Origin: an uncultured Clostridia bacterium | GTDB taxonomy: Bacteria; Bacillota; Clostridia; Christensenellales; Borkfalkiaceae | Length of the DNA: 64,000 nucleotides | Direction: 5' to 3' | Assembly (NCBI GenBank): GCA_934796775.1 | Contig: CAKVPH010000001.1 | Span: 62,001 to 126,000, forward strand | Shown here: piece after piece, positions 26,502 to 35,562 of the stretch | How the letters are laid out: each line of letters begins with the position of its first letter | Position numbering within the stretch: the stretch's first letter is position 1 | The notes under the pieces: model-generated | Database searches by the model: none | What the model saw: only the letters and a program-made list of their open reading frames with translations | Told to the model about the DNA's origin: nothing | Translations under genes and position numbers: made by a program

Positions 26502-27064
26502 ATTAAATTCGCAATAGATCCGCTTGAGCAAAGGTGGATCGGCTTGCTAAAGCAAGGCAAAGGGCGGATTGTAAAGATTATATGTTGATTATTAAAGCTT
26601 AGAGTTAAAATAAGCTTTCTCCACTTGGAGAAATTCCTCCGGTGAATTGGGGAAAACGTCGCGTAAGCGACAAAAGGGGCGCGTCCGCCTCTTGGAGGAA
26701 GTGGCGCGAATGCGCCGATAAGCGAATAAGCTTTCTCCTCTTGGAGAAAGTGGCGCGAATGCGCCGATAGAGGATTTCTAATAATAAAATAAATTATTAT
26801 TAAAAATAATTGTAGAGGAAGATATCATCTTCCCGCATGAAAAAGGCGTATATAAACAAACGGGCGGATATTATCCGCCCGCTACGATTTTTTTAAACAT
26901 AGTAGAAAACTTAAAACGAGTTGTAATTTTATTACAACCGCGAAAAGTTTATAAGTGGCTATCAAAATGTAACGTTACGTTGCAATCCTCTTCAGTCAAC
27001 GGCTCGTTAAACTTCGCCGTTGCCAGCTTCATGCATTCGTGGAAGCCTTTAATTTGAACTAAAC
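26502..27064. repeat. Gene-free mosaic of short hairpin repeats
   Basis: No gene is supported here. A 30-base unit (CTTGGAG-R-AAGTGGCGCGAATGCGCCGATA in outline) occurs at 26691-26720 and 26740-26769 with one difference; each copy holds a GGCGC/GCGCC hairpin. AATAAGCTTTCTCC-W-CTTGGAGAAA occurs near 26609 and 26725. Further hairpins: GTCGC/GCGAC at 26658-26671, GGAAGAT/ATCTTCC near 26817-26832, the palindrome at 26861-26881 and GTTGTAAT/ATTACAAC at 26920-26938. The clustering suggests non-autonomous palindromic elements that inserted into one another. Confidence 0.6.
26861..26881. repeat. Perfect 21-base palindrome
   Basis: CGGGCGGATA, one central T and TATCCGCCCG. A close relative (GGCGGGAT-AATT-ATCCCGCC) occurs at 30605-30624 on the other side of the 1138-residue protein gene. 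Confidence 0.75.
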
Positions 27065-27106
27065 AAAAAGCGGCGTGCTTTAATCAAGCGCGCCACTTTT
27101 TTTGTT
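27065..27106 (-). terminator. Terminator of the ABC transporter/nuclease operon
   Basis: AAAAAGCGGCGTGCTT pairs with AAGCGCGCCACTTTTTTT with two wobble/mismatch positions around TAATC. It lies 28 bases past the last stop codon and ends in T runs in either direction. Confidence 0.75.
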
Positions 27107-27133
27107 TAGGTTATAAGTTTAACTTAAACGTTA

Positions 27134-30100
27134 TTATTCTGCAACAACAACGATGCTTGTTAAACCGATTTGGTTATTACTCGAAGAAGAACCTTTGTAA
27201 AGTAATCTAACGTTGGTTACATTTTCAAGATTGCTTAATGCCATAGTTTCATAATTTCCACCGATAGCAGTAGCCGTTTTGTCTTTTATACCAACATTTG
27301 AATCACTCCAAGTTGTTCCGCCATCAGTTGAATACTGGAGAAGAACTGTAACAAATTTTTTCTTATCTGTCCATTCTTTAAGATTAAAGGTAACCGATTT
27401 AATCTTTTTATCGGTAATAGAAACCTCTACAGTTTGATCTGCATTTTTAGCCGCAATAACAGGACGATCGGTAATCGTAGACGTCTGTTTACTTACGCTG
27501 CTCATCTTTATAGTAGCATTTAAAGAATCTACGCCTAAATCCGCAGAAGTAAGCGTAATAGCGTTATAACCATTAGCCCATGATTTAGCATAGGTTGCAA
27601 AGTTAGTAACAAAATCTAAAGTAGCGGTTACTTCACCGGCAACAGGGGGAGTAAGCGTAATATTAAATTCTTTTGTATCGGTAACTGTGCCAAGTTTAAT
27701 TGTAGCAGTAACTTTTACGGTGATTTCGGTAGTAACGGTAGCAACCGTAACAGTTCCGTCTTCAGCAATAGAAATAGCAGCATTGTCTGAAGTCCAAGAA
27801 ATAACTACGTTGTCAAAAGTTTTACCTTTTAAAGCAACAGTTGTGGTAGTTGAAACAAAATTCAAAGCAGCTTTTTCAGCAGCAACTTTTTCAAGTGCCG
27901 TAAAATCTATTACGGTATCATTAATCTGCAATAATCTTGCATTAACGATTTGTTTTGTGCCGTTATAATTTTTTAAAGTTCCGTATACAACTATAAAGTT
28001 ACCTACAACAGGTTTTTGAGCTTTATCAAGTGAATCATATCTTACAGTACCGTCAGGCCCATAAACGCCATAAAGGAAGAATGTTGCACCATTCAAAGAA
28101 ATATACATGTTACCAAAAGTGGTATTAGCAATTTCAGTAACAACACCCATCGTGTAATACGCTGTCGTGGTTACGTTTCCAGCCTCAGGAATTAATGCTG
28201 CCAAATCTTCATAAGAAGTAATTGTAGCACCTTCAACTAAACATTCATATGAAACTTCTTCTTCGCCGAGAACAACAGTGAATACTACAGTTTGGTTAAC
28301 TTCGCCAAGGGTAAGGGTAGCAGTAATTGTTACAGTAGTTTTTTCGGCAACCTCGTTAATAGTAACGGTTCCGTCTGCATTTATAAGGATTACGTCCGTA
28401 AGACTTGAAGTCCAGGCAATTGCAACGTCAGTATAAGTTTTACCGGTTAAAGGAACGGTTGTAGTGTCTTTAGTAAAGCTTAAAGCTGCCTTTTCAGCGG
28501 TTACTTTATCAGCGTCGGTTAAGCTGACTTTAGCTTCTTTAGTGTAGGTTGCACCTTTAGCTATCTGTCCAACATTTTTATAAACACCGGGAGTACCTGT
28601 TACTAAAATATAATCGCCGAGGTTAAGATCGCTGCCGCCACTTAACTGGTGACAAAGAATATCGTTTGTTCCGTCCGTTAAGGTAACGCTAATGTTTTTG
28701 TATTGTTCGCTGTAAGCTGTATCAATTTTCTTAATCTGACCGTAAATAATAGTTCCGGCAACACCTGTACCGTCTTCGCCGGCTTTTTTGGCTGCGGCAA
28801 TAGAGGTAAGGTTAAGTTTCTCAAATTTAGAAACAGCTTCGTAAGTTGAAGTTCCGTTTTTAACGAAATTTTGAACTTTTGAAGTAAACGCAACGGCATC
28901 GCCAACTTTTAAAGTTGCAGCATCATCAAGACCGTAACGGAAGACTAAAATTGTATTTTCACCATCGGTTACGTTGAAGCTTACGTTTTTAAACTGTGCG
29001 CTATATTCAGTAGTAATTTCAGAAATAGTACCGATAATCATGTAAGAATCGGTAGAAGTTTTACCTGCGCCAAGTGCTCTTGCTGCGGTTAATGCCTGAA
29101 CTATGAAAGAGTTAGATTTTATAACAATAGTTTTTACTTTGTATTCTCTTTCAACTGTTGTGCCTCCGCAAGAAATAGTTGCAACAAGAACAAATTCTTC
29201 GGTATTTTCGCCTAAGGTTATAACAAGATTTTTATCGGTATCGATAGTTGCGCTTGTATGAGCAACACCTTCTTTAAACGACCAGCTAATTGCAACGTCG
29301 TTAAACGTAGAACCAACTTGTTTAAGAGCGGTGGTTGCATTTGCAGTGTATTCTTTTACGACTTCGCCGTCAAGAATCTTAGCTTCGGCATCAACTTTTT
29401 CAGCTGCGGAGAAGGTTGCGTCTTCTACATTACTAATGCAATCGCTTCCGACAGGGTAGATTTGGTAAGCATTGTAATATGATACTAAGCCTTTAATAGT
29501 AGCTTGTTTACCAACTTTATAGTTTTCGAGCATTGCAGTAACGTCTGCTTCATCCATAAAGTAGTTGGTTTTATAAATATTATATTCAACGCCGTTTACG
29601 GTGAAGTAATAATATACTTTACTTCCGTCTTGTTTTATTCTTGTAAACTTGCAGCCTTCAAGAGTAACAAGCGAGTTCTGATAGGGGATAAGGGCTGTAT
29701 CTGTATTATTTGATGCACTTCCCCAAGCTTCGGTTGCGTTTCTGTAAGGTAAAGATTCAACTTTGTTGCCTGTCTTTTTAACAGCGCAGCCCTCTTTGAA
29801 TTCGTATTGTCCAAAATGAATATAACCTTCGCCTGTAACCTCTATTTCGGTTCCTACGGGCCAAGCAGCTCTTAAAGCCGCGTCGTCTTTAATGGAACCG
29901 GGAATACCTGTGGGTTTATAAGCGTAATAACCATAGCCTTCTTCATCCTGGAAGTAAATAGAACCCTTTGAGCTTGAAGTAGTGGAAACAATACCGATAA
30001 TATATCCTTTTACGGTTATAGCTTTTTTGTCGCTGCTATTTTCTACGTTCCATTCGCAGTTTTCTTTAAAACCTTGCCAGTTTACAATCGTATAAGCGGG

Positions 30101-30550
30101 AACAGTATGAGTAAACGTTACAGTATATAAACTGCCGTCCTCTTTTTTATATTCAACGCCTTTTTTGTTTGTAAGTGTAGCGGTAAGGGTATAGGTAAAT
30201 TCGATACGCGATTTATCGTTGATAACTATCATAATGAAATTATCAGCCGGCGCGCTAACGGTAACGTCATTTTCGTTTGCGCCTTCGGTTTCAACCTTAG
30301 CCGTCCACTTAATATAAGCTAATTCTTCCCCATAAATTGCTTTTTCGGCAACTTTGTATGAAGAAGGCGTGGAGTTTTTAACATCAGTCTTATGTTCAAG
30401 TTCTATGGTTTTAATCATTTCAGCCAAGGTTTTTGCTGAAGGTTCAACATAAGTGCTACTGTCGATTTGGTTGCATGCGGTAAATACACACATTACAGAC
30501 ATGATAACCGCAACCAAAGTCAAACCGAGAATTGTGAATTTTTTCTTCAT
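27134..30550 (-). CDS. Large exported protein with alternating OB-like and atrophied Ig-like domains
   Basis: 1138 residues. The N-terminus is a signal peptide with a lipobox-like end (VFTAC, Cys26), so a surface lipoprotein is likely. Three Ig-like repeats of the atrophied bacterial Ig type are visible (about residues 400-480, 690-770 and 905-985), each with an AISW or VISWTS core and a DGTVT strand. At least four OB-like segments, such as GTISEITTEYSAQFKNVSFN and GQIKKIDTAYSEQYKNISVT, alternate with them. A beta-rich C-terminal domain follows. No catalytic motif is seen. It is the last gene of the operon, behind the nuclease-like gene, so binding of an extracellular polymer is plausible but unproven. 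Confidence 0.7.
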   Translation of the reverse strand: MKKKFTILGLTLVAVIMSVMCVFTACNQIDSSTYVEPSAKTLAEMIKTIELEHKTDVKNSTPSSYKVAEKAIYGEELAYIKWTAKVETEGANENDVTVSAPADNFIMIVINDKSRIEFTYTLTATLTNKKGVEYKKEDGSLYTVTFTHTVPAYTIVNWQGFKENCEWNVENSSDKKAITVKGYIIGIVSTTSSSKGSIYFQDEEGYGYYAYKPTGIPGSIKDDAALRAAWPVGTEIEVTGEGYIHFGQYEFKEGCAVKKTGNKVESLPYRNATEAWGSASNNTDTALIPYQNSLVTLEGCKFTRIKQDGSKVYYYFTVNGVEYNIYKTNYFMDEADVTAMLENYKVGKQATIKGLVSYYNAYQIYPVGSDCISNVEDATFSAAEKVDAEAKILDGEVVKEYTANATTALKQVGSTFNDVAISWSFKEGVAHTSATIDTDKNLVITLGENTEEFVLVATISCGGTTVEREYKVKTIVIKSNSFIVQALTAARALGAGKTSTDSYMIIGTISEITTEYSAQFKNVSFNVTDGENTILVFRYGLDDAATLKVGDAVAFTSKVQNFVKNGTSTYEAVSKFEKLNLTSIAAAKKAGEDGTGVAGTIIYGQIKKIDTAYSEQYKNISVTLTDGTNDILCHQLSGGSDLNLGDYILVTGTPGVYKNVGQIAKGATYTKEAKVSLTDADKVTAEKAALSFTKDTTTVPLTGKTYTDVAIAWTSSLTDVILINADGTVTINEVAEKTTVTITATLTLGEVNQTVVFTVVLGEEEVSYECLVEGATITSYEDLAALIPEAGNVTTTAYYTMGVVTEIANTTFGNMYISLNGATFFLYGVYGPDGTVRYDSLDKAQKPVVGNFIVVYGTLKNYNGTKQIVNARLLQINDTVIDFTALEKVAAEKAALNFVSTTTTVALKGKTFDNVVISWTSDNAAISIAEDGTVTVATVTTEITVKVTATIKLGTVTDTKEFNITLTPPVAGEVTATLDFVTNFATYAKSWANGYNAITLTSADLGVDSLNATIKMSSVSKQTSTITDRPVIAAKNADQTVEVSITDKKIKSVTFNLKEWTDKKKFVTVLLQYSTDGGTTWSDSNVGIKDKTATAIGGNYETMALSNLENVTNVRLLYKGSSSSNNQIGLTSIVVVAE

Positions 30551-30604
30551 TTCAGTTAATCTCCTTTTAACTTTTAATTTTCTGAAAAAAATTTATTTTT
30601 ATCG

Positions 30605-30624
30605 GGCGGGATAATTATCCCGCC
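30605..30624. repeat. Perfect 20-base palindrome between operon genes
   Basis: GGCGGGAT-AATT-ATCCCGCC lies in the 105-base gap between the nuclease-like gene and the 1138-residue protein gene. In the transcript it forms an 8-bp GC-rich hairpin that could act as a partial terminator or an mRNA-stability element. Confidence 0.65.
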
Positions 30625-30655
30625 GCGAATAAAAACACGTTTTTAATAAAGCCTT

Positions 30656-32008
30656 TTATCTCACGCTTAAAAAATCATCATAGGTGAGAATCATTATCTG
30701 ATATTGTCCTTCAGTGGCGTTTTCGGCTTTATAGTATCCGACAATACCTCTGATATCCAAAGTTTTATCCTTAAATTCGTCCTCTGTAACAAGGTTTCCG
30801 TTATTGTAAAGAACGCCCGTTCTTAAAATAATCTCTTTACCGTCTTTTTCACAGTACAAAGTGATTGCGCCTTTTGAAGAACTGCTTTCGTTTTTTGTAG
30901 TATAAGTCTTTTTTACCTTAAGATCACTGAACGAGATTGAGGAGTAAAGGTTCAAATATGCATAATCAAATTTTATGATTTCGTCTGAAACTTCGATTTC
31001 AATCTTTTTAGTATACTCTTCGACCGTAGGAGCATGATATGAGGGCAAATTCCCGCCTTCTTTGATAAGCTTTATATATTCGGTTTCCATACCGGGGTCT
31101 GGACGCGCTTCATACTGTAAACCGGAAACCTGATAAGTTCCGCCGGCTTTCCAGTATTGTACCGAGCCTACAATTAAAACCCTGTTTCCCATAGTCGTAA
31201 GAAAATCGGGCATTACGCCGTATCCGATATATACTTGCATACCAAAATAACATTCGGTTTCTTCGTCGTAGTCTTCGAGATAAATTGTATCACCTACTTG
31301 ACGGGTTACGTTCCCTTCAAATGCGACTTTCTTGCCGTTATAAGACTCAATATCAAGTCTTATATCTTTAAGAGTGCATCTAATGGCCTTTCCGTAAAAG
31401 AAATCGGGATCCGGCTTACCGGAGAAAATATTGTACTTTAAATCTTTAGCTTGATTTAATGCTTTTATGCAAACGCTTCCGTAACGGTTTGCTTCGGTAT
31501 TCGAAGCTATTGCTAATCCGTTTTGCAAAATTTCAAGATTTAAGTTTCTGAAAGTTTCGTTATCTTGAGTATTATACCATACCCAAACGAGGTGTCTTAC
31601 GCCGGTGGAGTCGAGATTCCAGTTGTCGTCATCCGATTCAATATAAATTTCCTTAGCATTTTTTAGCCTTTCTTCGGTAAGGTTTGAAGCAGCTTTGCCG
31701 TATTCTTCGATTTTACCGGTAGATTCGGGAGTATTTATTGCAATATATCTTGCTTTTAATACCAACGTCGAGGAAACTGTTTCAGGAACGTTAAAGTGGG
31801 TTGTATCGCCGTCGATATAAGTTTTAACGGTAACTTTCTGTTTTTTTGTAGTTGAATTTAAATCAAACGAAAGCTGTGATACATAATCGATCGCTTGTTT
31901 GTTGCCGCCGTCGTCCGGCTTTTTACATACAGCTAAAAAAGCCAGACAGGTTGCAACTAATGAAAGAACTAAAACGATCGATAAAATTTTTAAAGTCTTA
32001 TTTTTCAT
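30656..32008 (-). CDS. Exported staphylococcal-nuclease-like (SNase/TNase) protein with OB-type C-terminus
   Basis: 450 residues. A hydrophobic signal segment (residues 7-27) ends in Cys28, but the lipobox is atypical (LAVC). Residues 60-200 match the thermonuclease fold: DGDT (66-69), ARYIAINTPES with Arg87, Thr93 and Glu95, and Arg138 in GVRHLVWV. These fit the three catalytic residues of S. aureus nuclease (Arg35, Glu43, Arg87); the calcium-site Asp40 is Asn92 here. OB-like segments follow (KVAFEGNVTRQVGDTIYLED, about 240-310). It likely cleaves extracellular DNA or RNA. It sits between the binding protein and the Ig/OB protein of one operon. Confidence 0.8.
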   Translation of the reverse strand: MKNKTLKILSIVLVLSLVATCLAFLAVCKKPDDGGNKQAIDYVSQLSFDLNSTTKKQKVTVKTYIDGDTTHFNVPETVSSTLVLKARYIAINTPESTGKIEEYGKAASNLTEERLKNAKEIYIESDDDNWNLDSTGVRHLVWVWYNTQDNETFRNLNLEILQNGLAIASNTEANRYGSVCIKALNQAKDLKYNIFSGKPDPDFFYGKAIRCTLKDIRLDIESYNGKKVAFEGNVTRQVGDTIYLEDYDEETECYFGMQVYIGYGVMPDFLTTMGNRVLIVGSVQYWKAGGTYQVSGLQYEARPDPGMETEYIKLIKEGGNLPSYHAPTVEEYTKKIEIEVSDEIIKFDYAYLNLYSSISFSDLKVKKTYTTKNESSSSKGAITLYCEKDGKEIILRTGVLYNNGNLVTEDEFKDKTLDIRGIVGYYKAENATEGQYQIMILTYDDFLSVR

Positions 32009-32056
32009 TTTTATTTGTTCTTTAAAATACTATTATTAATTTTACGTATATAATTT

Positions 32057-33580
32057 TTACTTAAAGAGATATTCACAGTTAGCGATTGCATCGTCAAATG
32101 CTTTGCTAATGTTATTAGCTAATGCTGCAGGATCGGTATTATCGAATACTAAGCATTTTACGAGAAGCGATTGAGCTTCCGAACGAGCGTTTGAAGAACC
32201 TCCGAATGCAGGGCTGGTGAAATAGTAATCTTCTTGAGTTAAACAAATTTGAGCGGAGTTAGAAATTACGCCGTTCTTCGTGTCAAAGCCTTTTTTGCTA
32301 AGATGTGCAGCATATGTCGGGTCTTCGTTTACAGATTTAATTACGGGAACGTAACCGGAAGCAATAGAGAAATCTGCCTGGAATTCTACATTTGTGGTAA
32401 GGTATTTAACAAAGAGCCATGAAGCAAGAATTTCGTCTTCGGTTGCATTACTTAAAAGACAAACAGAAGGACCTTGAGAAATAACCTTTTTGTTATCTGT
32501 ATCAGCCTGAGGAATAGATGCAATACCAACGTTGAAAGGAAGTTTTCCGTTTACAGCTTCGGGACATTGATGACCTGCGCCTGCGGAAGAACCGATCGAC
32601 ATATAGCTTTTAACTATATCTTTGTTATTGGGGTTAGCTTCGGGCTTATTAACGAAAAGGGTAGAGGTGTATGCTTTATGAATTTGTTGTGTGGTTACCC
32701 ATTGTTTGTGATACCAGCCGTTTAAAGTTGTAACGAAGTCTTTATGTGCAGGTGTGTTAAACAGATAATAGGGGGAAGTAGCTTGAGTGTAAGGGATACC
32801 TAACTGTTCGCACATGGTGATAAACCAGTTTGCTTCACTGTCATATCCTAAAGGAATACAGTATTGGTCATAAGCTTTAAGCTTCATACATGCATATTCC
32901 ATAGTTGTTTTACATTCTGCGCAAGTATCCTGAGGATTGCCTTTATGTCCTTGTTGGCTGCACCACCAGGTTGTAGGAGGCGTAGCTACTTTTTTACCGT
33001 CAACTTCGGTGTAAAGACCTGCTGCTATAAATGCATTTTCGTTGTAGTAAAGAACTTCGGTAGATTTACTGAACGGAAGAGTATACATTTTGCCGTCGCC
33101 GAACTGTTTGCCTTCTTCATAATAACCGGTAATAAAGTTATCTTTTTCAGCTTGGGTTAAACCTATGGGCATTTCTTCGGTGTTGCCGAATTTTCCTGCG
33201 GGAACGGTTGCAGTGCTGTCGATGTAATTGTCTAATACTACTACTTTTTTAGATCTGTTGTATAACGCAACGTGATCGGGGTAGCAGTATGCAACGTTAG
33301 GACCGGCATTACCTTTAAGTTCTTCGGAAATTTTCTTTCTTACATCGTCGTAACCGCCTTCTTGCGATGCTTTTACTCTGATATTCGGGTAAATCTTGTT
33401 GAATTTTTCAATGTACTTGTTTAAAGTAGGTTGAAGGTTGGTAGCACTCATCGTGTGATAGAACGTGATTGTTGTGCCTTCGAATTCATCAACATCGGGC
33501 TTTGGTGCGCAAGCCGATAACGCCATAATTGCTGTTGTCGACAATGCGAGAGTTAGTAAAAAAGTTATAAACTTTTTCAT
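32057..33580 (-). CDS. ABC transporter substrate-binding lipoprotein, CUT1 (UgpB/MalE-like)
   Basis: 507 residues with a typical lipoprotein signal (lipobox LSAC, Cys24). The fold follows family 1 extracellular solute-binding proteins: ITFYHTMSATN, the GYDDVRKKI region and MYTLPFSKSTEVLYYN. The UgpB-like start hints at a phosphorylated or polyol substrate, which is weak inference. A Cys-rich insertion at about 205-232 (Cys207, Cys220, Cys223, Cys231, with His212) is unusual for this family and could bind a metal. It is the fourth gene of the operon, after the ATPase and both permeases. Confidence 0.9.
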   Translation of the reverse strand: MKKFITFLLTLALSTTAIMALSACAPKPDVDEFEGTTITFYHTMSATNLQPTLNKYIEKFNKIYPNIRVKASQEGGYDDVRKKISEELKGNAGPNVAYCYPDHVALYNRSKKVVVLDNYIDSTATVPAGKFGNTEEMPIGLTQAEKDNFITGYYEEGKQFGDGKMYTLPFSKSTEVLYYNENAFIAAGLYTEVDGKKVATPPTTWWCSQQGHKGNPQDTCAECKTTMEYACMKLKAYDQYCIPLGYDSEANWFITMCEQLGIPYTQATSPYYLFNTPAHKDFVTTLNGWYHKQWVTTQQIHKAYTSTLFVNKPEANPNNKDIVKSYMSIGSSAGAGHQCPEAVNGKLPFNVGIASIPQADTDNKKVISQGPSVCLLSNATEDEILASWLFVKYLTTNVEFQADFSIASGYVPVIKSVNEDPTYAAHLSKKGFDTKNGVISNSAQICLTQEDYYFTSPAFGGSSNARSEAQSLLVKCLVFDNTDPAALANNISKAFDDAIANCEYLFK

Positions 33581-33665
33581 AGGTTTTTTGCCTCCAAATT
33601 AATTTTTTTATTTTTTAAAACGTTTTACGTTTCAATCTTATAATAATAAATAGTTTGATAATTTT

Positions 33666-34613
33666 TTATCCTTTTATACCGCTTCTGCTTACGCCTTTCA
33701 TGATATATTTTCTTAAAAAAGCAAATACAAGGAAAAGCGGAATCGAAACAAGAACTACCGCAGCCATTTGTACCGGATAATCATAAAATTGTCCGTCGGC
33801 CGGGGTAAACGCATTTCTCAGACCGTATGTAATGAGTTTGTGTGAATCGTCGTTAGCAACAAGGCTCGGCCATACGTATGAGTTCCATGCTCCCATCATC
33901 TTTAATATCGTAATAGAAATAAGGGTAGGAAGGGCTAAGGGAATCATTACTTTCCACAAATACTTTAAATCGCTTGTTCCGTCAACTTTCGCCGCATAAT
34001 ACAATTCATCAGGAATTTGCATGAAATTCTGTCTTAAAAGGTAAATGTAAAATACGCTTACCAAAAACGGAACTATTAAAACGATGTATGTAGAATTCCA
34101 ACCGAAGTCCGAAATAGTTTTATAGTTTGTAATGGTAAATAATTCACCCGGAATCATCATGGTTGCAAGAAGTGCGGCAAATAAAATATTTTTTCCTTTA
34201 AATTCGAGCCTTGCAAAAACAAATGCCGAAATTACGGTAATTATAAGAGATAATACCGTAGAAACAAGCCCTACATACAAAGTATTAAAGAACATGAGTC
34301 CGAGTTTACCGGTAGTAAACGCTTCGCTATAGTTCTTAAAATCAAGTCCGCGAGTGGGAAAGAAAGTAGGTATTACAAAGTAATATTCGTCATACGTTTT
34401 TAAAGATGATATTATCATCCAGTAAAACGGAAATAAAACGACTAATGCCATGAGTATCAAGAAAAAGTATATCGCAATTTGAACAAATACTTTTACCACG
34501 CGCTGTTTTGTGGTAACTTGTTGAATGTTTCTTTCTTGCATGACTTCGGAAGACGTCGCGTTTTTTACATCGGAGCTTTCATTTATTTTATTGTTAGTGT
34601 TGTTTTCTGACAT
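33666..34613 (-). CDS. ABC transporter permease, MalG/UgpE type
   Basis: A 315-residue inner-membrane permease with six hydrophobic helices after a 45-residue polar N-terminal tail. The ATPase-coupling EAA loop reads ELYYAAKVDGTSDLKYLWKV (about 210-229), with the conserved Gly. It ends in the basic tail KYIMKGVSRSGIKG typical of MalG-type proteins. It forms the channel with the upstream MalF-type permease, 13 bases away. Confidence 0.93.
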   Translation of the reverse strand: MSENNTNNKINESSDVKNATSSEVMQERNIQQVTTKQRVVKVFVQIAIYFFLILMALVVLFPFYWMIISSLKTYDEYYFVIPTFFPTRGLDFKNYSEAFTTGKLGLMFFNTLYVGLVSTVLSLIITVISAFVFARLEFKGKNILFAALLATMMIPGELFTITNYKTISDFGWNSTYIVLIVPFLVSVFYIYLLRQNFMQIPDELYYAAKVDGTSDLKYLWKVMIPLALPTLISITILKMMGAWNSYVWPSLVANDDSHKLITYGLRNAFTPADGQFYDYPVQMAAVVLVSIPLFLVFAFLRKYIMKGVSRSGIKG

Positions 34614-34626
34614 AAACTTTATCTCC

Positions 34627-35562
34627 TTAATAGTGTACCTTTTTCTTACTTACATAAAGGTTAAGTAAAGTAACTGCAAGAATTATTACGAAAAGAATAA
34701 GTGCAGCCGCGCTCGCATAGCCGTAATCGTCGTTGTTTATGGATTTATAAATCATACCCACTATGGTATCCATTCTTCCGCTGTCGGAAGGCGGTCCCAT
34801 CGTGGCACCAAATATACCTACGACGCTTGAGTATTCTTTAAAACCACCGATAAAACCGGTTATGATAACGTAAGCGAGCATGGGGGAGAGCATCGGAACG
34901 GTTATTCTCCAGAAAGTTCTGGCTCTCGATGTCCCATCGATTTTTGCCGCGTCGTAATATTGTTTGTTTACGCTTTGAAGTCCGCCAAGCAAAATTAGAA
35001 TTTTAAACGGCAACGCATTCCAAACTATATATATAATGAGTACAACATAGTTAGATAAAGAGTCAGATGTTATTCCAAGCCAATCTATTCTTTTCCCGCC
35101 GAAGAATACTATAATATTGTTTATCAAACCTATAGATTCTTTTGATGTATTTATACCGACAACATTGAACATGACGGCAAAAACCATACCAATCGCTATA
35201 GTGTTTGTAACATAAGGCAAGAAGAAAATGGTTTGTAATATTTTTTGTAATGGCTTAATCGCATTTAAACAAACTGCAATTAAAAGAGCCAATATTGTGG
35301 ATACGGGTACAGTAAAAACACAAAGAATTAAAGTGTTTTTTAAACACGTCCAAAATGGAGAACCCTTATCTGCAACAACATGATAAAAGTTTTTTACACC
35401 GAAAGAATATGTTTCGCCACCGATAATACCTAAACCGTTATAGTCGTTCGTAAACGCCATTATCAACGTGTTTACAATCGGCCACGCAGTAAAAACCAGC
35501 AGTAAAATTATAGCGGGTGACAAATATAACCACGCTTTCCATTGATTTTTTCCGTCAACCAT
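34627..35562 (-). CDS. ABC transporter permease, MalF/UgpA type
   Basis: A 311-residue permease with six membrane helices beginning WLYLSPAIILLLVFTAWPIV. The EAA loop is QYYDAAKIDGTSRARTFWRI. The region GMIYKSINNDDYGYASAAAL near the end is typical of MalF-type subunits. The start overlaps the last base of the ATPase gene, so translation is coupled. Confidence 0.94.
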   Translation of the reverse strand: MVDGKNQWKAWLYLSPAIILLLVFTAWPIVNTLIMAFTNDYNGLGIIGGETYSFGVKNFYHVVADKGSPFWTCLKNTLILCVFTVPVSTILALLIAVCLNAIKPLQKILQTIFFLPYVTNTIAIGMVFAVMFNVVGINTSKESIGLINNIIVFFGGKRIDWLGITSDSLSNYVVLIIYIVWNALPFKILILLGGLQSVNKQYYDAAKIDGTSRARTFWRITVPMLSPMLAYVIITGFIGGFKEYSSVVGIFGATMGPPSDSGRMDTIVGMIYKSINNDDYGYASAAALILFVIILAVTLLNLYVSKKKVHY

